From Bacillota bacterium (GTDB taxonomy: Bacteria > Bacillota > Clostridia > Lachnospirales > Lachnospiraceae), in assembly GCA_023435895.1 (NCBI GenBank), contig JAEZLH010000017.1:372001-436000 (forward strand): DNA of 64,000 nt, given 5' to 3'. Shown here piece after piece: positions 1 through 8,984 of this stretch. The stretch's first letter is position 1. Each line of letters starts with the position of its first letter. The notes beneath the pieces are model-generated. The model had not been told where the DNA came from, did no database searches, and worked only from the letters and a program-made list of their open reading frames with translations. The translations under genes were made by a program, and so were the position numbers.

Positions 1-1
1 A

Positions 2-376
2 AATAAATCTGATTGGATTGATCTTAGAGCCAGCGAAGAGATAAGTTTAAAAGCAGGGGAATTTAAATTAATCCCTCTTGGTATTGCAATGGAATTACCA
101 AAAGGCTATGAAGCACATGTGGTCCCCAGAAGCAGTACCTTTAAAAACTTTGGTATTCTTCAGACCAATTCCATGGGTGTCATTGATGAAAGCTATAGTG
201 GTGATAATGATCAGTGGTTTTTTCCCGCAATGGCAATGAGGGATACAGAAATTCATGTGAATGATAGAATCTGTCAATTCAGAATTATGGAGCATCAGCC
301 AACTATAGAGTTCCATGAAGTAGAGGTTCTTGGAAACATTGACCGTGGAGGACACGGCAGTACTGGAAAACAATAG
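2..376 (+). CDS. dut: dUTP diphosphatase (dUTPase), 5' end cut off by window
   Basis: The trimeric dUTPase hydrolyses dUTP to dUMP and pyrophosphate, keeping uracil out of DNA and feeding dTMP synthesis. The frame is already open at base 2, so the N-terminus lies outside the window; an ATG at 89 is internal. The five family motifs can be followed: a DLRAS motif near the left edge (motif 1), PRSS (motif 2), GVIDESYSGD (motif 3), RICQFRI (motif 4) and the glycine-rich C-terminal RGGHGSTG (motif 5). Motif 3 has GDNDQW where GEYxxW is usual, a mild variation. It is followed 49 bases later by an unrelated gene on the same strand. The family call is firm; only the missing start limits it. Confidence 0.9.
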   Translation, partial: NKSDWIDLRASEEISLKAGEFKLIPLGIAMELPKGYEAHVVPRSSTFKNFGILQTNSMGVIDESYSGDNDQWFFPAMAMRDTEIHVNDRICQFRIMEHQPTIEFHEVEVLGNIDRGGHGSTGKQ

Positions 377-425
377 TTTATATTGACATCGAAGAAGCGT
401 CTTAGTTAAAAGTCAGGAGGTTTGT

Positions 426-1127
426 ATGGCAGGAGTAATTACACATATGGTTGTGGCAAGGGAGATTGCGAAGAGATTGCCCAAAGGAACCATTCAGGAT
501 ATGGGAATGTTCTATCTCGGTAACCTGGCACCGGATGCCATACATGCCAGAGAAGGCTATATCAGAGAGTTTAAAAAGCATACTCATTTAAGGGATGATA
601 TTCCTGATAAGGATTTCGAGAGTGAGATAAACCGGAATATATTCCATAGTCGTGTGAAAGAATTTATCTTGAACTACCGAAATCGTGAGGGTGGACTTTT
701 GGATCTTTATAGGGGATATATCTGCCATATCCTAACGGATGAGCTGTTTGTTCTGAATTGTCGGAAGGATTTTTGTATCCAGATGGAGAAACAGGGGGTG
801 GTACAAAGTGATCCCATTTTCTTTGAATATATTGTAGCGGATATGAACCGGAATGATATTATGCTGATTAAAAATTATGAGGGCAGCAGTGAGATAAAAG
901 CCACATTAGAACAAGCAAGGGTATATCCGGTAATTGATTATATCACGGAAAAGGAAATGCAAATCAGTAAGGACTGGCTGCTTTTTCAGCACTTTTACAT
1001 AAAGAGTGAGGAACAGCCGCCAAGAATTATTAGCTATGAAAGTATCATAAAATTCGTGCATATGGCTGCAGAGGACATCGTAAAAAGATTAACAGATGAC
1101 AGCTCTTTTCCAAAATTTCTTTCGTAA
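426..1127 (+). CDS. Zinc-dependent phospholipase C-like protein
   Basis: This 233-residue protein begins MAGVITHMVVAREIAKRLP and continues with YLGNLAPDAIHAR, then a histidine pair KHTHLRDD. The pattern of an N-terminal THxxVAxxIA helix, a GxxAPDA loop and a later His cluster is typical of the clostridial zinc-dependent phospholipase C/S1-P1 nuclease-like fold, where these residues bind zinc. There is no signal peptide, so it is probably cytoplasmic and its substrate is unknown. The start is set by AGGAGG at 416-421, five bases before the ATG. It sits between dut and purA with no obvious functional link. The fold assignment is reasonable from motifs; the activity is not established. Confidence 0.65.
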   Translation: MAGVITHMVVAREIAKRLPKGTIQDMGMFYLGNLAPDAIHAREGYIREFKKHTHLRDDIPDKDFESEINRNIFHSRVKEFILNYRNREGGLLDLYRGYICHILTDELFVLNCRKDFCIQMEKQGVVQSDPIFFEYIVADMNRNDIMLIKNYEGSSEIKATLEQARVYPVIDYITEKEMQISKDWLLFQHFYIKSEEQPPRIISYESIIKFVHMAAEDIVKRLTDDSSFPKFLS

Positions 1128-1170
1128 AAAGACATAAGTGGAAGTTATGCTTCACATAATTAATATTGAT

Positions 1171-1199
1171 TTTACTTATGTGATAAAATACATTATACT
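1171..1199 (+). promoter_or_regulatory. Candidate purA promoter
   Basis: TTTACT at 1171-1176 and TATACT at 1194-1199 are separated by 17 bases, a good sigma-A-type arrangement about 75 bases before the purA start. An inverted pair CACATAA (1153-1159) and TTATGTG (1176-1182) overlaps the -35 element and could be an operator. No experimental support is possible here. Confidence 0.45.
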
Positions 1200-1274
1200 T
1201 GGTAAGTAATTGGGTATAATAATTTACTGCGATGTGTTGAAACAATTATCGCAAAGTCCAAGGAGGAATTCACA

Positions 1275-2549
1275 ATGGTTAAAGCAATAGTTGGCGCTAA
1301 CTGGGGCGACGAAGGAAAAGGCAAAATAACAGATATGCTTGGTCAAGAGGCAGATATCATCGTAAGATATCAGGGTGGTAGCAATGCAGGCCACACAATT
1401 ATCAATGAATACGGTAAATTCGCACTTCATCTGCTGCCGTCCGGTGTATTTTATAATCATACAACCAGCATTATCGGTAATGGTGTGGCACTTAATATTC
1501 CATACCTTGTGAAGGAGATCAAGTCCATTGTAGACCGTGGTGTTCCGGCTCCGAAGATTTTAGTTTCAGATAGAGCGCAAATCATGATGCCCTATCATAT
1601 TTTATTTGATCAATATGAGGAAGAACGCCTTGGAGGAAAGTCCTTTGGCTCCACCAAATCCGGTATTGCACCGTTCTATTCGGATAAATATGCAAAAATC
1701 GGGTTCCAGGTTTCCGAATTATTTGATGATGAGTTATTGAAGGATAAGATTGCAAGAGTATGCGAGGTTAAGAATGTAATTCTGAAGCATTTATATAATA
1801 AGCCTGCAATCGATGAAGAAGAATTATTTCAGACTTTAGTTGATTATAGAAATATGGTTGCTCCCTATGTATGTGATGTATCTGCATACCTTTATGAGGC
1901 AATCAAAGAAGGAAAGAATATCTTATTAGAAGGCCAGCTAGGTGCATTAAAGGATCCTGACTTTGGTATCTATCCAATGGTTACTTCCTCCTCCACACTT
2001 GCAGCTTACGGTGCAATCGGCGCTGGTATCCCGGCATGTGAGATTAAGGATGTTGTTACGGTAGTTAAGGCTTATTCCAGTGCAGTAGGAGCAGGAGAGT
2101 TCGTAAGTGAAATCTTCGGTGAAGAAGCAGATGAATTACGCAGACGCGGTGGCGACGGTGGTGAGTACGGTGCTACAACAGGAAGACCAAGACGTATGGG
2201 CTGGTTTGATGCGGTGGCTTCCCGTTACGGCTGTAGAATGCAGGGTGCAACGGAAGTGGCACTGACTGTTCTTGATGTACTTGGTTATCTGGATACTCTG
2301 CCTGTATGCGTAGGCTATGAAATTGATGGTGTAGTAACCAAAGATTTCCCTACTACAGTAAAGCTTGCAAAAGCTAAGCCGGTATATGAATACCTACCCG
2401 GCTGGAATCAGGAGATCAGAGGAATTAAGAATTATGAAGAACTTCCTGAGAACTGCAGAAAATATATCGAATTCATTGAGAAGGAGCTTGAGGTGAAGAT
2501 TACATTAGTATCCAACGGTCCTGGAAGAGATGAGATTATTCGCAGATAA
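1275..2549 (+). CDS. purA: Adenylosuccinate synthetase
   Basis: This enzyme condenses IMP with aspartate using GTP to form adenylosuccinate, the first committed step to AMP. The 424-residue length fits the family. The P-loop-like N-terminus reads GANWGDEGKGK, with the catalytic Asp and a conserved GGSNAGHT loop about 30 residues on, where the catalytic His lies. TTGRPRRMGWFD near residue 300 is the IMP/GTP-binding region. Family members usually have GxQWGDEGKGK; Asn in place of Gln is a natural variant here. The start is fixed by AAGGAGGA at 1260-1267. It is followed by a terminator and appears monocistronic. Confidence 0.95.
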   Translation: MVKAIVGANWGDEGKGKITDMLGQEADIIVRYQGGSNAGHTIINEYGKFALHLLPSGVFYNHTTSIIGNGVALNIPYLVKEIKSIVDRGVPAPKILVSDRAQIMMPYHILFDQYEEERLGGKSFGSTKSGIAPFYSDKYAKIGFQVSELFDDELLKDKIARVCEVKNVILKHLYNKPAIDEEELFQTLVDYRNMVAPYVCDVSAYLYEAIKEGKNILLEGQLGALKDPDFGIYPMVTSSSTLAAYGAIGAGIPACEIKDVVTVVKAYSSAVGAGEFVSEIFGEEADELRRRGGDGGEYGATTGRPRRMGWFDAVASRYGCRMQGATEVALTVLDVLGYLDTLPVCVGYEIDGVVTKDFPTTVKLAKAKPVYEYLPGWNQEIRGIKNYEELPENCRKYIEFIEKELEVKITLVSNGPGRDEIIRR

Positions 2550-2682
2550 GTAAACTTAGGTTAAGATGGATGAAATCTTTTGATTTTGTTCAAATTGCCA
2601 TTGCCACAGAACACATAGACCTTTGATGCATTAATCATAATTTTATTATAATCAAAATATTCTGAATAACTTAATAGACCAA

Positions 2683-2728
2683 AAAGATGCTTTATAATCG
2701 CTAAGGATTATAAGGCATCTTTCTTTTT
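2683..2728 (+). terminator. Rho-independent terminator after purA
   Basis: A 17-base stem pairs 2683-2699 with 2706-2722 (one mismatch) around a six-base loop, followed by CTTTTT. It lies between the convergent purA and AraC genes and may serve both. Confidence 0.85.
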
Positions 2729-2776
2729 ATCAAGCGTAGAGATTAAATAAATTATTTCGTAAACTAAGATAAAAAA

Positions 2777-3520
2777 TTAATTCCAATTACTACGGTAATA
2801 ACGTTTACGATATTCCTTTGGTGTTAATCCGGTATGCTTTTTAAAGACAGTGATAAAATGGCTATGGGAGTTAAAGGACAGATAATTACATATATCAGTG
2901 GCTGAATAATCGGAATACTTCAACATGTTTTCGGAAACTTCAATTCTCTTTTTTAATATATAAGATCCAATGGTCATGTTCATTTCTTTTTTAAACAATC
3001 CACATAAATAGGTTGCATTTTTGCCCGTATGTTGTGCCAGGGCATCAATGGTTATGGCATCATGAAGGTGGTTGTATATGTAATCAATGCATTGGGTGAC
3101 AGAGATAGAAATGGTACGTTTTGTATGAAGCTTCTTCATTCGGTGAGCATAATCAAATACTATGTCATGGTGCAAAAGAGTTACATCCTTGGTACTTGTA
3201 CAACGATCCAGCTTGCGAATGTTCACGTCACTTAACGTATAAGCAGTTTCAACATCCATTCCTCCTTCAATGCAAAAACGGGTAATAAATGCAATAGCAA
3301 TGGTAAGATGATATTGGATATTGCGCAGTGGGTTATTGGAAAGTACACCAAGCTGAAAGTTATCAAGTGGAATCATAATTTGTTTTAATAAATCGATATC
3401 TCCCTCTTTTACTGCCTCGTAAAATTGCAGTTCTCTTTCATAGGGCAGGTGATTTTGATGACCTTCTCTTTGCAAAAACAGGGAATGCAGAAGCTGGGAA
3501 TCGGTTATATTTTCATTCAT
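2777..3520 (-). CDS. AraC-family transcriptional regulator
   Basis: The protein is 247 residues from the chosen start. The C-terminal ~100 residues carry two helix-turn-helix motifs typical of AraC/XylS, with the signature SFNSHSHFITVFKKHTGLTPKEYR. The N-terminal half is mainly helical and lacks a recognisable cupin, so the ligand cannot be guessed. The reading frame opens further upstream, but AAAGGAG lies six to seven bases before the internal ATG at 3520, which I take as the start. It is divergent from the GH16 laminarinase gene with a 158-base spacer, so control of that gene is a reasonable inference. Confidence 0.85.
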   Translation of the reverse strand: MNENITDSQLLHSLFLQREGHQNHLPYERELQFYEAVKEGDIDLLKQIMIPLDNFQLGVLSNNPLRNIQYHLTIAIAFITRFCIEGGMDVETAYTLSDVNIRKLDRCTSTKDVTLLHHDIVFDYAHRMKKLHTKRTISISVTQCIDYIYNHLHDAITIDALAQHTGKNATYLCGLFKKEMNMTIGSYILKKRIEVSENMLKYSDYSATDICNYLSFNSHSHFITVFKKHTGLTPKEYRKRYYRSNWN

Positions 3521-3678
3521 CAATAAACTCCTTTCTAATCTATGCTTTATATAGCCCACATCATAATTATACCAGAAAATATTGATAAAAAACAGAAATA
3601 TATGATATTTTTCCTTGGGACAAAATGATAAAGTTTGAAGTGTGATAGCTATATCATAAAAATGGAAAGGGGTAAATT

Positions 3679-6600
3679 ATGAAAGGAATGAGCAAAAAGA
3701 TTAGTTTGGTTATAGTGTTAATTATGGCTGTAGTTTTGTTGCCGATTTATGGGGTTAAGTTTTCGGAAGCAAAAACGAAGGTCAAGGTAAGTTCTGTAAC
3801 GATTACTCAACCGACACAGAAAACGCTTACATTGCATGTAGGTAAGACTTACCAGCTAAAAGTAAAGGTTGCACCTTCAAATGCAACCAATAAAAGCGTA
3901 ACTTATAAAAGCTCCGACAGCAAAATTGTATCTGTTAATGAAGTGGGGAAATTAACAGCAAAGGCGAAGGGTACAGCGAAGATTACGGTTACAGCAAAGG
4001 ATGGAAGCGGGAAACAAGCAGTTCTTACAGTAACCTCCGCAATTCCCGTAAATAAGATTGAGATCACCAGTCCGAAAGATCAAAATCTTGTTTTGTCAGT
4101 AGGAAAAAGCTACAATTTAAAAGCGTCTGTTGCACCTTCTGCAGCAAATAATAAAAGTATACAATACATCAGTTCAGATAATAAAGTAGCAACAGTGGAT
4201 AGTAAAGGTAAAATTGTTGCTAAGAAGAATGGTAAGTGTGTAATTACAGCGAAAGCAAACGATGGAAGTGGAGTGAAAGATAGTATTACACTTATTGTTG
4301 GATATCCGGTCTCCGGAATCAGCGTTTCACCAAAGGCAGTTACCAAGTTCGTAGGAAATACTTACTCGATGAATGCAGCAGTTGCACCCTCCAATGCATC
4401 AATAAAAACATTATCTTATAGCAGCTCTAATACATCTCTTGCAACAGTGGACAGTAAGGGTAAAGTGACCTTGAAAAAAACAGGGACAGTTGTTATAACA
4501 GCCATGTCTACAGATGGTAGCAGTAAAAAGGCTACTTTAACAATTACTATTATTACACCTGTAAAATCAATTTCCTTAATGGAAACAAAGGTAACACAAA
4601 ATATAGGAACCAGTTATCAGCTATCACCAAGCGTTTTACCCAGTAATGCCACCAATAAAAAACTAACCTATAATAGCTCTAACAAGGCTTTAGCAACAGT
4701 GGATAGTAAGGGTAAGGTGTCCTTATTAAAGGCAGGAACGATAACAATTACCGTAGCTGCTTCAGATGGCAGTGGTGTAAAAGCAAGCTGTACTTTTATA
4801 ATCAAAGATCCCTATGAAGGTTATTCTTTAGTATGGAAGGATGATTTTAACGGTACCAAATTAAATACAAAAGACTGGAACTATGAATTGCATGATCCCG
4901 GTTGGGTTAACAATGAATTACAAAGATATACGGATTCTAGTGAAAATATCTCAGTAAAAGATGGCAGCCTTACCATTAAGGCAATAAAAAAAGTTGATAA
5001 GAATGGAACTACTTATACTTCCGGTAGGGTTAATACCCAAGGAAAGCATGACTTTAAATATGGACGTTTCGAGGCAAGAATTCAGGTTCCTAGCGGAAAA
5101 GGCTTTCTTCCTGCATTTTGGATGATGCCAACCGATGAAAATCTCTATGGACAGTGGCCAAAATGCGGTGAAGTTGATATTATGGAGGTTCTTGGAGATA
5201 AGACGGACAAAGCTTATGGAACACTTCACTTTGGTGAACCGCATACACAGAAACAGGGAACCTATACCTTAACAAAAGGTGATTTTACAAGCGAATATCA
5301 TGTATATACCTGTGATTGGGAGCCCAATGAAATAAAATTCTATGTAGACGGAGTATTATATAATACCGTTAATGATTGGTTTACCAAGAAAAATGGTTTT
5401 GGTGAAGTAACTTATCCGGCACCTTTTGACCAGCCTTTCTATATGATTCTTAATCTTGCGGTTGGCGGAAATTGGCCGGGCAATCCTGATCAAACCACAC
5501 AGTTTGGTAAGAATGCGGAACTAAAAGTTGATTATGTAAAGGTATATCAGAAAGCTTCCTATAATGAGAATGTTGATAAGCCGGTATCCAATGTAACCTT
5601 CCGTAAACCGGATGCTACCGGAAATTATATTAATAATGGTGGATTTTCTGTAAAAGAAAGTCTCAGTGATAATAAAGACTGGGGATTCTTGCTTGCAGGA
5701 AGCGGTGCAGCTACGGCGGAGATTTTAAATAAGGAATTAGTGATCAAGACTACGAATGCAGGTGATTTGGATTATAGTGTTCAAGTAGTTCAGCCTGATT
5801 TGCCAATGGAAAAAGGATATCGTTATCGCCTTACCTTTGATGCATCCGCGTCAGCCGCTCGAACGATGATAACCGATGTATCTGCTCCAGATAATGGATA
5901 TATTCGTTATTTGGCAGATACGGTTACTCAATTAACCACGAATAAGAAAAGCTATAGCTATGAATTCGATATGTTAAGCAACAGTGATCCAAACGGTAGA
6001 CTGGAATTTAACCTGGGTAATCAGAGTTCTACAGCACAAGTAAAGATCAGTAACGTGAGAGTTGAAAAAATAGGAAAGGCAGTGATTCCCCCTGAGGTGA
6101 AGAGTGTACTGCCAGATGGAAACTATGTTTATAATGGGGAGTTCCAGGAAGGAAAGAATCGTCTGGCATACTGGACTATTGACAATCAAAGCAATGGAGC
6201 GAAACTATCGGTAACAAACAGTAACAACATTCGTGAATTAAAGGCGGTTGTTCCAAGTAGTGTGACTGATATAAATAAAGTAGTGCTGATACAAGATCCG
6301 ATTGCAATTGGCGGAGGAAAAACCTATGTATTAAGTTTTGATGCATATGGTAATAAGGGCCAGACAATCAAGGCAACAATTGCCGGTAAGGTTTTTGATA
6401 CCAAATTAACCAGTACAAAAACAACCTATAAATATACTTTTACTACAGAAAAGGGTCTGACCAAAGGAGTATTAAAATTCCTTTTAGGAGTAGCTGGAAC
6501 AGCCTATATAGACAATGTACGTATTCAAGACAATGGATTATTTATTAATGGTGATTTTTCAAATGGGTTAGCTGGATATGAGGTGTTTACTGATTCCAGC

Positions 6601-7494
6601 GTATCAAATATGGTAACCTATGGTGTAGATTCATTGAATGAAAATGATGCTGCTGCCTTTGATATTAAAGATACCGGTGATGCAGACTGGAAGATTCAGT
6701 TAAAGCAAAATAATATTAAGCTGGAACAAGGAAAATGGTATAAGATTAGCTTTGATGCAAAAGCATCCATGAATAGATCCCTTTTATATGCATTACAGCG
6801 TGATGGCTCTACAGATAATGATTGGACACCATATTCCGGTTCGAAAGTGGTTGATCTTACGAAGGAATACCAAACATTTTCAACTACCTTCCAGATGAAC
6901 AGTACCACTGATCCCAAAACTATATTCAGTATATCCATGGGTAGTGTTGGAGGCATTAGAATTACTCAACAGCATCAGATATACATTGATAATATTAAAT
7001 TAGTTGAAGTGGATGCTCCTGAATATCCTCCGGTTGATCCTGGAACGAATTTAATCAAGAACGGTGACTTTTCAAAAGCAGAGGAAAACTGGATTAATGC
7101 AATTACTGCACCGGGTGCAGCAACAGCGGATTTTTCAGGAGGAAAAGCGGTATATAATATAACCAATGTCGGCACAGCAGATTGGAATATCCAATTAAAG
7201 CAGAGTGGATTATTGATTGAGAACGGATCAACCTACAAGGTGAAATTTAAAATAAAATCCACAGAAGCAAGAACCGTAAAATTTGCATTGCTCAACGCCA
7301 CCTATGCGTGGTATGGTGGTGCGGATATTGCACTTAAGGCTAACGAAGAGAACATGGTTGATCAAACGATTACGGTAACGAATGCAACCGATCCGGCTAT
7401 TGATTTTGTGTTATCAATGGGTAAAATTGAGAATGTGAATACACCTAATTCTCAAATAGAAATAAGCGATATAAGTATTGTAAAAATTAAATAA
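3679..7494 (+). CDS. Secreted multimodular GH16 endo-beta-1,3-glucanase (laminarinase)
   Basis: This 1271-residue extracellular enzyme should cleave beta-1,3-glucans such as laminarin or callose. A signal peptide covers about residues 1-31. Four bacterial Ig-like (Big_2) repeats follow at roughly 37-121, 123-208, 210-292 and 294-376, each with a repeated SSxxxxATVDSKGKV core. The GH16 domain spans about 380-630 and has the catalytic motif GEVDIME, with E498, D500 and E503; this EVDIME form with the beta-bulge is the laminarinase type. Four carbohydrate-binding modules resembling CBM4/9 follow at about 633-790, 795-945, 950-1113 and 1120-1271, each starting near a NGDFS- or NGEFQ-like segment. 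There is no sortase or SLH anchor. RBS is GAAAGGGG before the ATG. Confidence 0.9.
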   Translation: MKGMSKKISLVIVLIMAVVLLPIYGVKFSEAKTKVKVSSVTITQPTQKTLTLHVGKTYQLKVKVAPSNATNKSVTYKSSDSKIVSVNEVGKLTAKAKGTAKITVTAKDGSGKQAVLTVTSAIPVNKIEITSPKDQNLVLSVGKSYNLKASVAPSAANNKSIQYISSDNKVATVDSKGKIVAKKNGKCVITAKANDGSGVKDSITLIVGYPVSGISVSPKAVTKFVGNTYSMNAAVAPSNASIKTLSYSSSNTSLATVDSKGKVTLKKTGTVVITAMSTDGSSKKATLTITIITPVKSISLMETKVTQNIGTSYQLSPSVLPSNATNKKLTYNSSNKALATVDSKGKVSLLKAGTITITVAASDGSGVKASCTFIIKDPYEGYSLVWKDDFNGTKLNTKDWNYELHDPGWVNNELQRYTDSSENISVKDGSLTIKAIKKVDKNGTTYTSGRVNTQGKHDFKYGRFEARIQVPSGKGFLPAFWMMPTDENLYGQWPKCGEVDIMEVLGDKTDKAYGTLHFGEPHTQKQGTYTLTKGDFTSEYHVYTCDWEPNEIKFYVDGVLYNTVNDWFTKKNGFGEVTYPAPFDQPFYMILNLAVGGNWPGNPDQTTQFGKNAELKVDYVKVYQKASYNENVDKPVSNVTFRKPDATGNYINNGGFSVKESLSDNKDWGFLLAGSGAATAEILNKELVIKTTNAGDLDYSVQVVQPDLPMEKGYRYRLTFDASASAARTMITDVSAPDNGYIRYLADTVTQLTTNKKSYSYEFDMLSNSDPNGRLEFNLGNQSSTAQVKISNVRVEKIGKAVIPPEVKSVLPDGNYVYNGEFQEGKNRLAYWTIDNQSNGAKLSVTNSNNIRELKAVVPSSVTDINKVVLIQDPIAIGGGKTYVLSFDAYGNKGQTIKATIAGKVFDTKLTSTKTTYKYTFTTEKGLTKGVLKFLLGVAGTAYIDNVRIQDNGLFINGDFSNGLAGYEVFTDSSVSNMVTYGVDSLNENDAAAFDIKDTGDADWKIQLKQNNIKLEQGKWYKISFDAKASMNRSLLYALQRDGSTDNDWTPYSGSKVVDLTKEYQTFSTTFQMNSTTDPKTIFSISMGSVGGIRITQQHQIYIDNIKLVEVDAPEYPPVDPGTNLIKNGDFSKAEENWINAITAPGAATADFSGGKAVYNITNVGTADWNIQLKQSGLLIENGSTYKVKFKIKSTEARTVKFALLNATYAWYGGADIALKANEENMVDQTITVTNATDPAIDFVLSMGKIENVNTPNSQIEISDISIVKIK

Positions 7495-7519
7495 GTGAAT
7501 TTATAGTGGAATAAGATAC

Positions 7520-7571
7520 GATGGGGGCACAAGCAGTTTGGTTAGTTCTTAACAATTGCTTGTGCCTCATC
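7520..7571 (+). terminator. Hairpin terminator after the GH16 gene
   Basis: GATGGGGGCACAAGCA (7520-7535) pairs with TGCTTGTGCCTCATC (7557-7571) around a 21-base loop. There is no strong T-run, so it may be a processing or attenuating hairpin rather than a canonical terminator. Confidence 0.55.
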
Positions 7572-7680
7572 TAAATCGATGAGAAGAGTGACAATGAATG
7601 ATCAATTCATTAAGAAGCCGCAATCTGCTTTGAATGGATAAGATGTATAAATAAATAGTAACATAGAAAAGGATAAAAGC

Positions 7681-8697
7681 ATGAAAAAAACAGACGGATT
7701 TATGTACGGTATTAATTTAGGTGGTTGGTTATCACAATGTCCAAATAATTATAATCATTATGATACTTTTATTTTGGAAGAGGATATTAAGAACATTTCA
7801 CAATGGGGGGCGGATCATATCCGCGTGCCCATCGATTATGAGTTGGTTTGTGATGAAAATAGCCATTTTATAGAGAAAGGATTCTCCTATATTACAAATT
7901 GTCTTTCCTGGTGCAGAAATTATGGACTAAATATGATCCTCGATCTTCATAAAACAGAGGGTTATGTATTTGATGATTATGAAAATTCAAATGATTTCTT
8001 TTATAATAGAGAATTACAATTAAAGTTTATTAATCTCTGGAAGGAATGTTCAAGAAGATATGGTAAGGAGGAGGATATTCTCGCTTTTGAATTACTGAAT
8101 GAAGTGGTTGACCCAAAGGTTGTTACAGAGTGGAATACGATTGCAAGCGAAACCATCAATGAAATACGTTCTATTTGCCCGAATATCAGAATTATAGTGG
8201 GGGGAGTGTGCTACAATAGTGTTAACACAGTAAAATTATTGGAGCTGCCCGAGGATAAGAACTTGATTTACAATTTTCATTGCTATGAGCCGTTGGTATT
8301 TACTCACCAGAATGCCTATTGGGTAGAGGATATGCCAAAGGATTATCATATTAGTTATCCTTTGCAGAGAAAAGAGTATTTTGACATTATTCCAAGCAGA
8401 GGAAATCCTATGGAATTTGATCCTACTCCGGAGAAATTAATTAATCCAGGATTTTTTGAAGAGCTATTTGAGGAAGCGATTGCTTTTGCTAAATCGAAAA
8501 ATGTTAGTCTGTATTGCGGGGAATACGGAGTGATTGATCAAGCGGATGCGGAAAGTGCAAGCTTATGGTATCAGGACATATGCAGTGTGTTTGAGAAATA
8601 TGGAATTGGTTCCGCCGCTTGGACTTATAAAAAACTGGATTTTGGGATAGTTGAGGAGCCCAATGTAAAAATACCATTTTTCAAACGAAAAGTATAA
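7681..8697 (+). CDS. Cytoplasmic GH5 cellulase-family glycosidase
   Basis: The 338-residue protein is a single GH5 (beta/alpha)8 domain. The general acid E141 lies in FELLNE and the nucleophile E281 in YCGEYG. Other family landmarks are the N-terminal GINLGGWL, RVPIDY and LDLHKTEG. It has no signal peptide and no binding module, so it most likely trims imported beta-glucan oligosaccharides inside the cell rather than attacking polymers. It follows the GH16 laminarinase on the same strand, suggesting that the secreted enzyme makes oligosaccharides and this one finishes them. Exact specificity (beta-1,3, beta-1,4 or mixed linkage) cannot be told from sequence. The ATG is preceded by the weak site AAAGGAT. 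Confidence 0.88.
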   Translation: MKKTDGFMYGINLGGWLSQCPNNYNHYDTFILEEDIKNISQWGADHIRVPIDYELVCDENSHFIEKGFSYITNCLSWCRNYGLNMILDLHKTEGYVFDDYENSNDFFYNRELQLKFINLWKECSRRYGKEEDILAFELLNEVVDPKVVTEWNTIASETINEIRSICPNIRIIVGGVCYNSVNTVKLLELPEDKNLIYNFHCYEPLVFTHQNAYWVEDMPKDYHISYPLQRKEYFDIIPSRGNPMEFDPTPEKLINPGFFEELFEEAIAFAKSKNVSLYCGEYGVIDQADAESASLWYQDICSVFEKYGIGSAAWTYKKLDFGIVEEPNVKIPFFKRKV

Positions 8698-8725
8698 TTA
8701 CGATGTAAAAGCTCTGTTTATAGAG

Positions 8726-8796
8726 TGGCAATGGCAATTTCTATAGGAGCAATTGTTCTTTTGCTTTATGAAAATCGCTAACGATTAGTTGAAGGG
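8726..8796 (+). repeat. Dispersed intergenic repeat, copy A
   Basis: The left block TGGCAATGGCAATTT is at 8726-8740. The right block at 8771-8796 contains ATCGCTAACGA followed by AGTTGAAGGG. Related copies occur at 39246-39300 and 56491-56550, and the left block alone recurs inverted at 2590-2607 and 49388-49407. All lie in gene-end spacers. Confidence 0.5.
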
Positions 8797-8843
8797 CTTT
8801 TGTCATTCGAATGAAGCATAGGATAGTTGATAAACACAATTGG

Positions 8844-8896
8844 AAACTCTTTATTTAGAATACAAGACTGTATTTTGGATAGAGAGTTTTTGTTTT
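8844..8896 (+). terminator. Imperfect hairpin with T-run
   Basis: AAACTCT near 8844 pairs with AGAGTTT near 8882-8888, with inner AATACA/TGTATT pairing and a TTTTTGTTTT tail. It lies between the GH5 gene and the amidotransferase gene. Confidence 0.5.
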
Positions 8897-8984
8897 AAAT
8901 GGTTTATGAGCCTCTTTTGGGTTGATACATCAAAAGGATTAAAGTATAATAGGAGCTTAATATTATGGAAAAGGTTGGTGGGTT

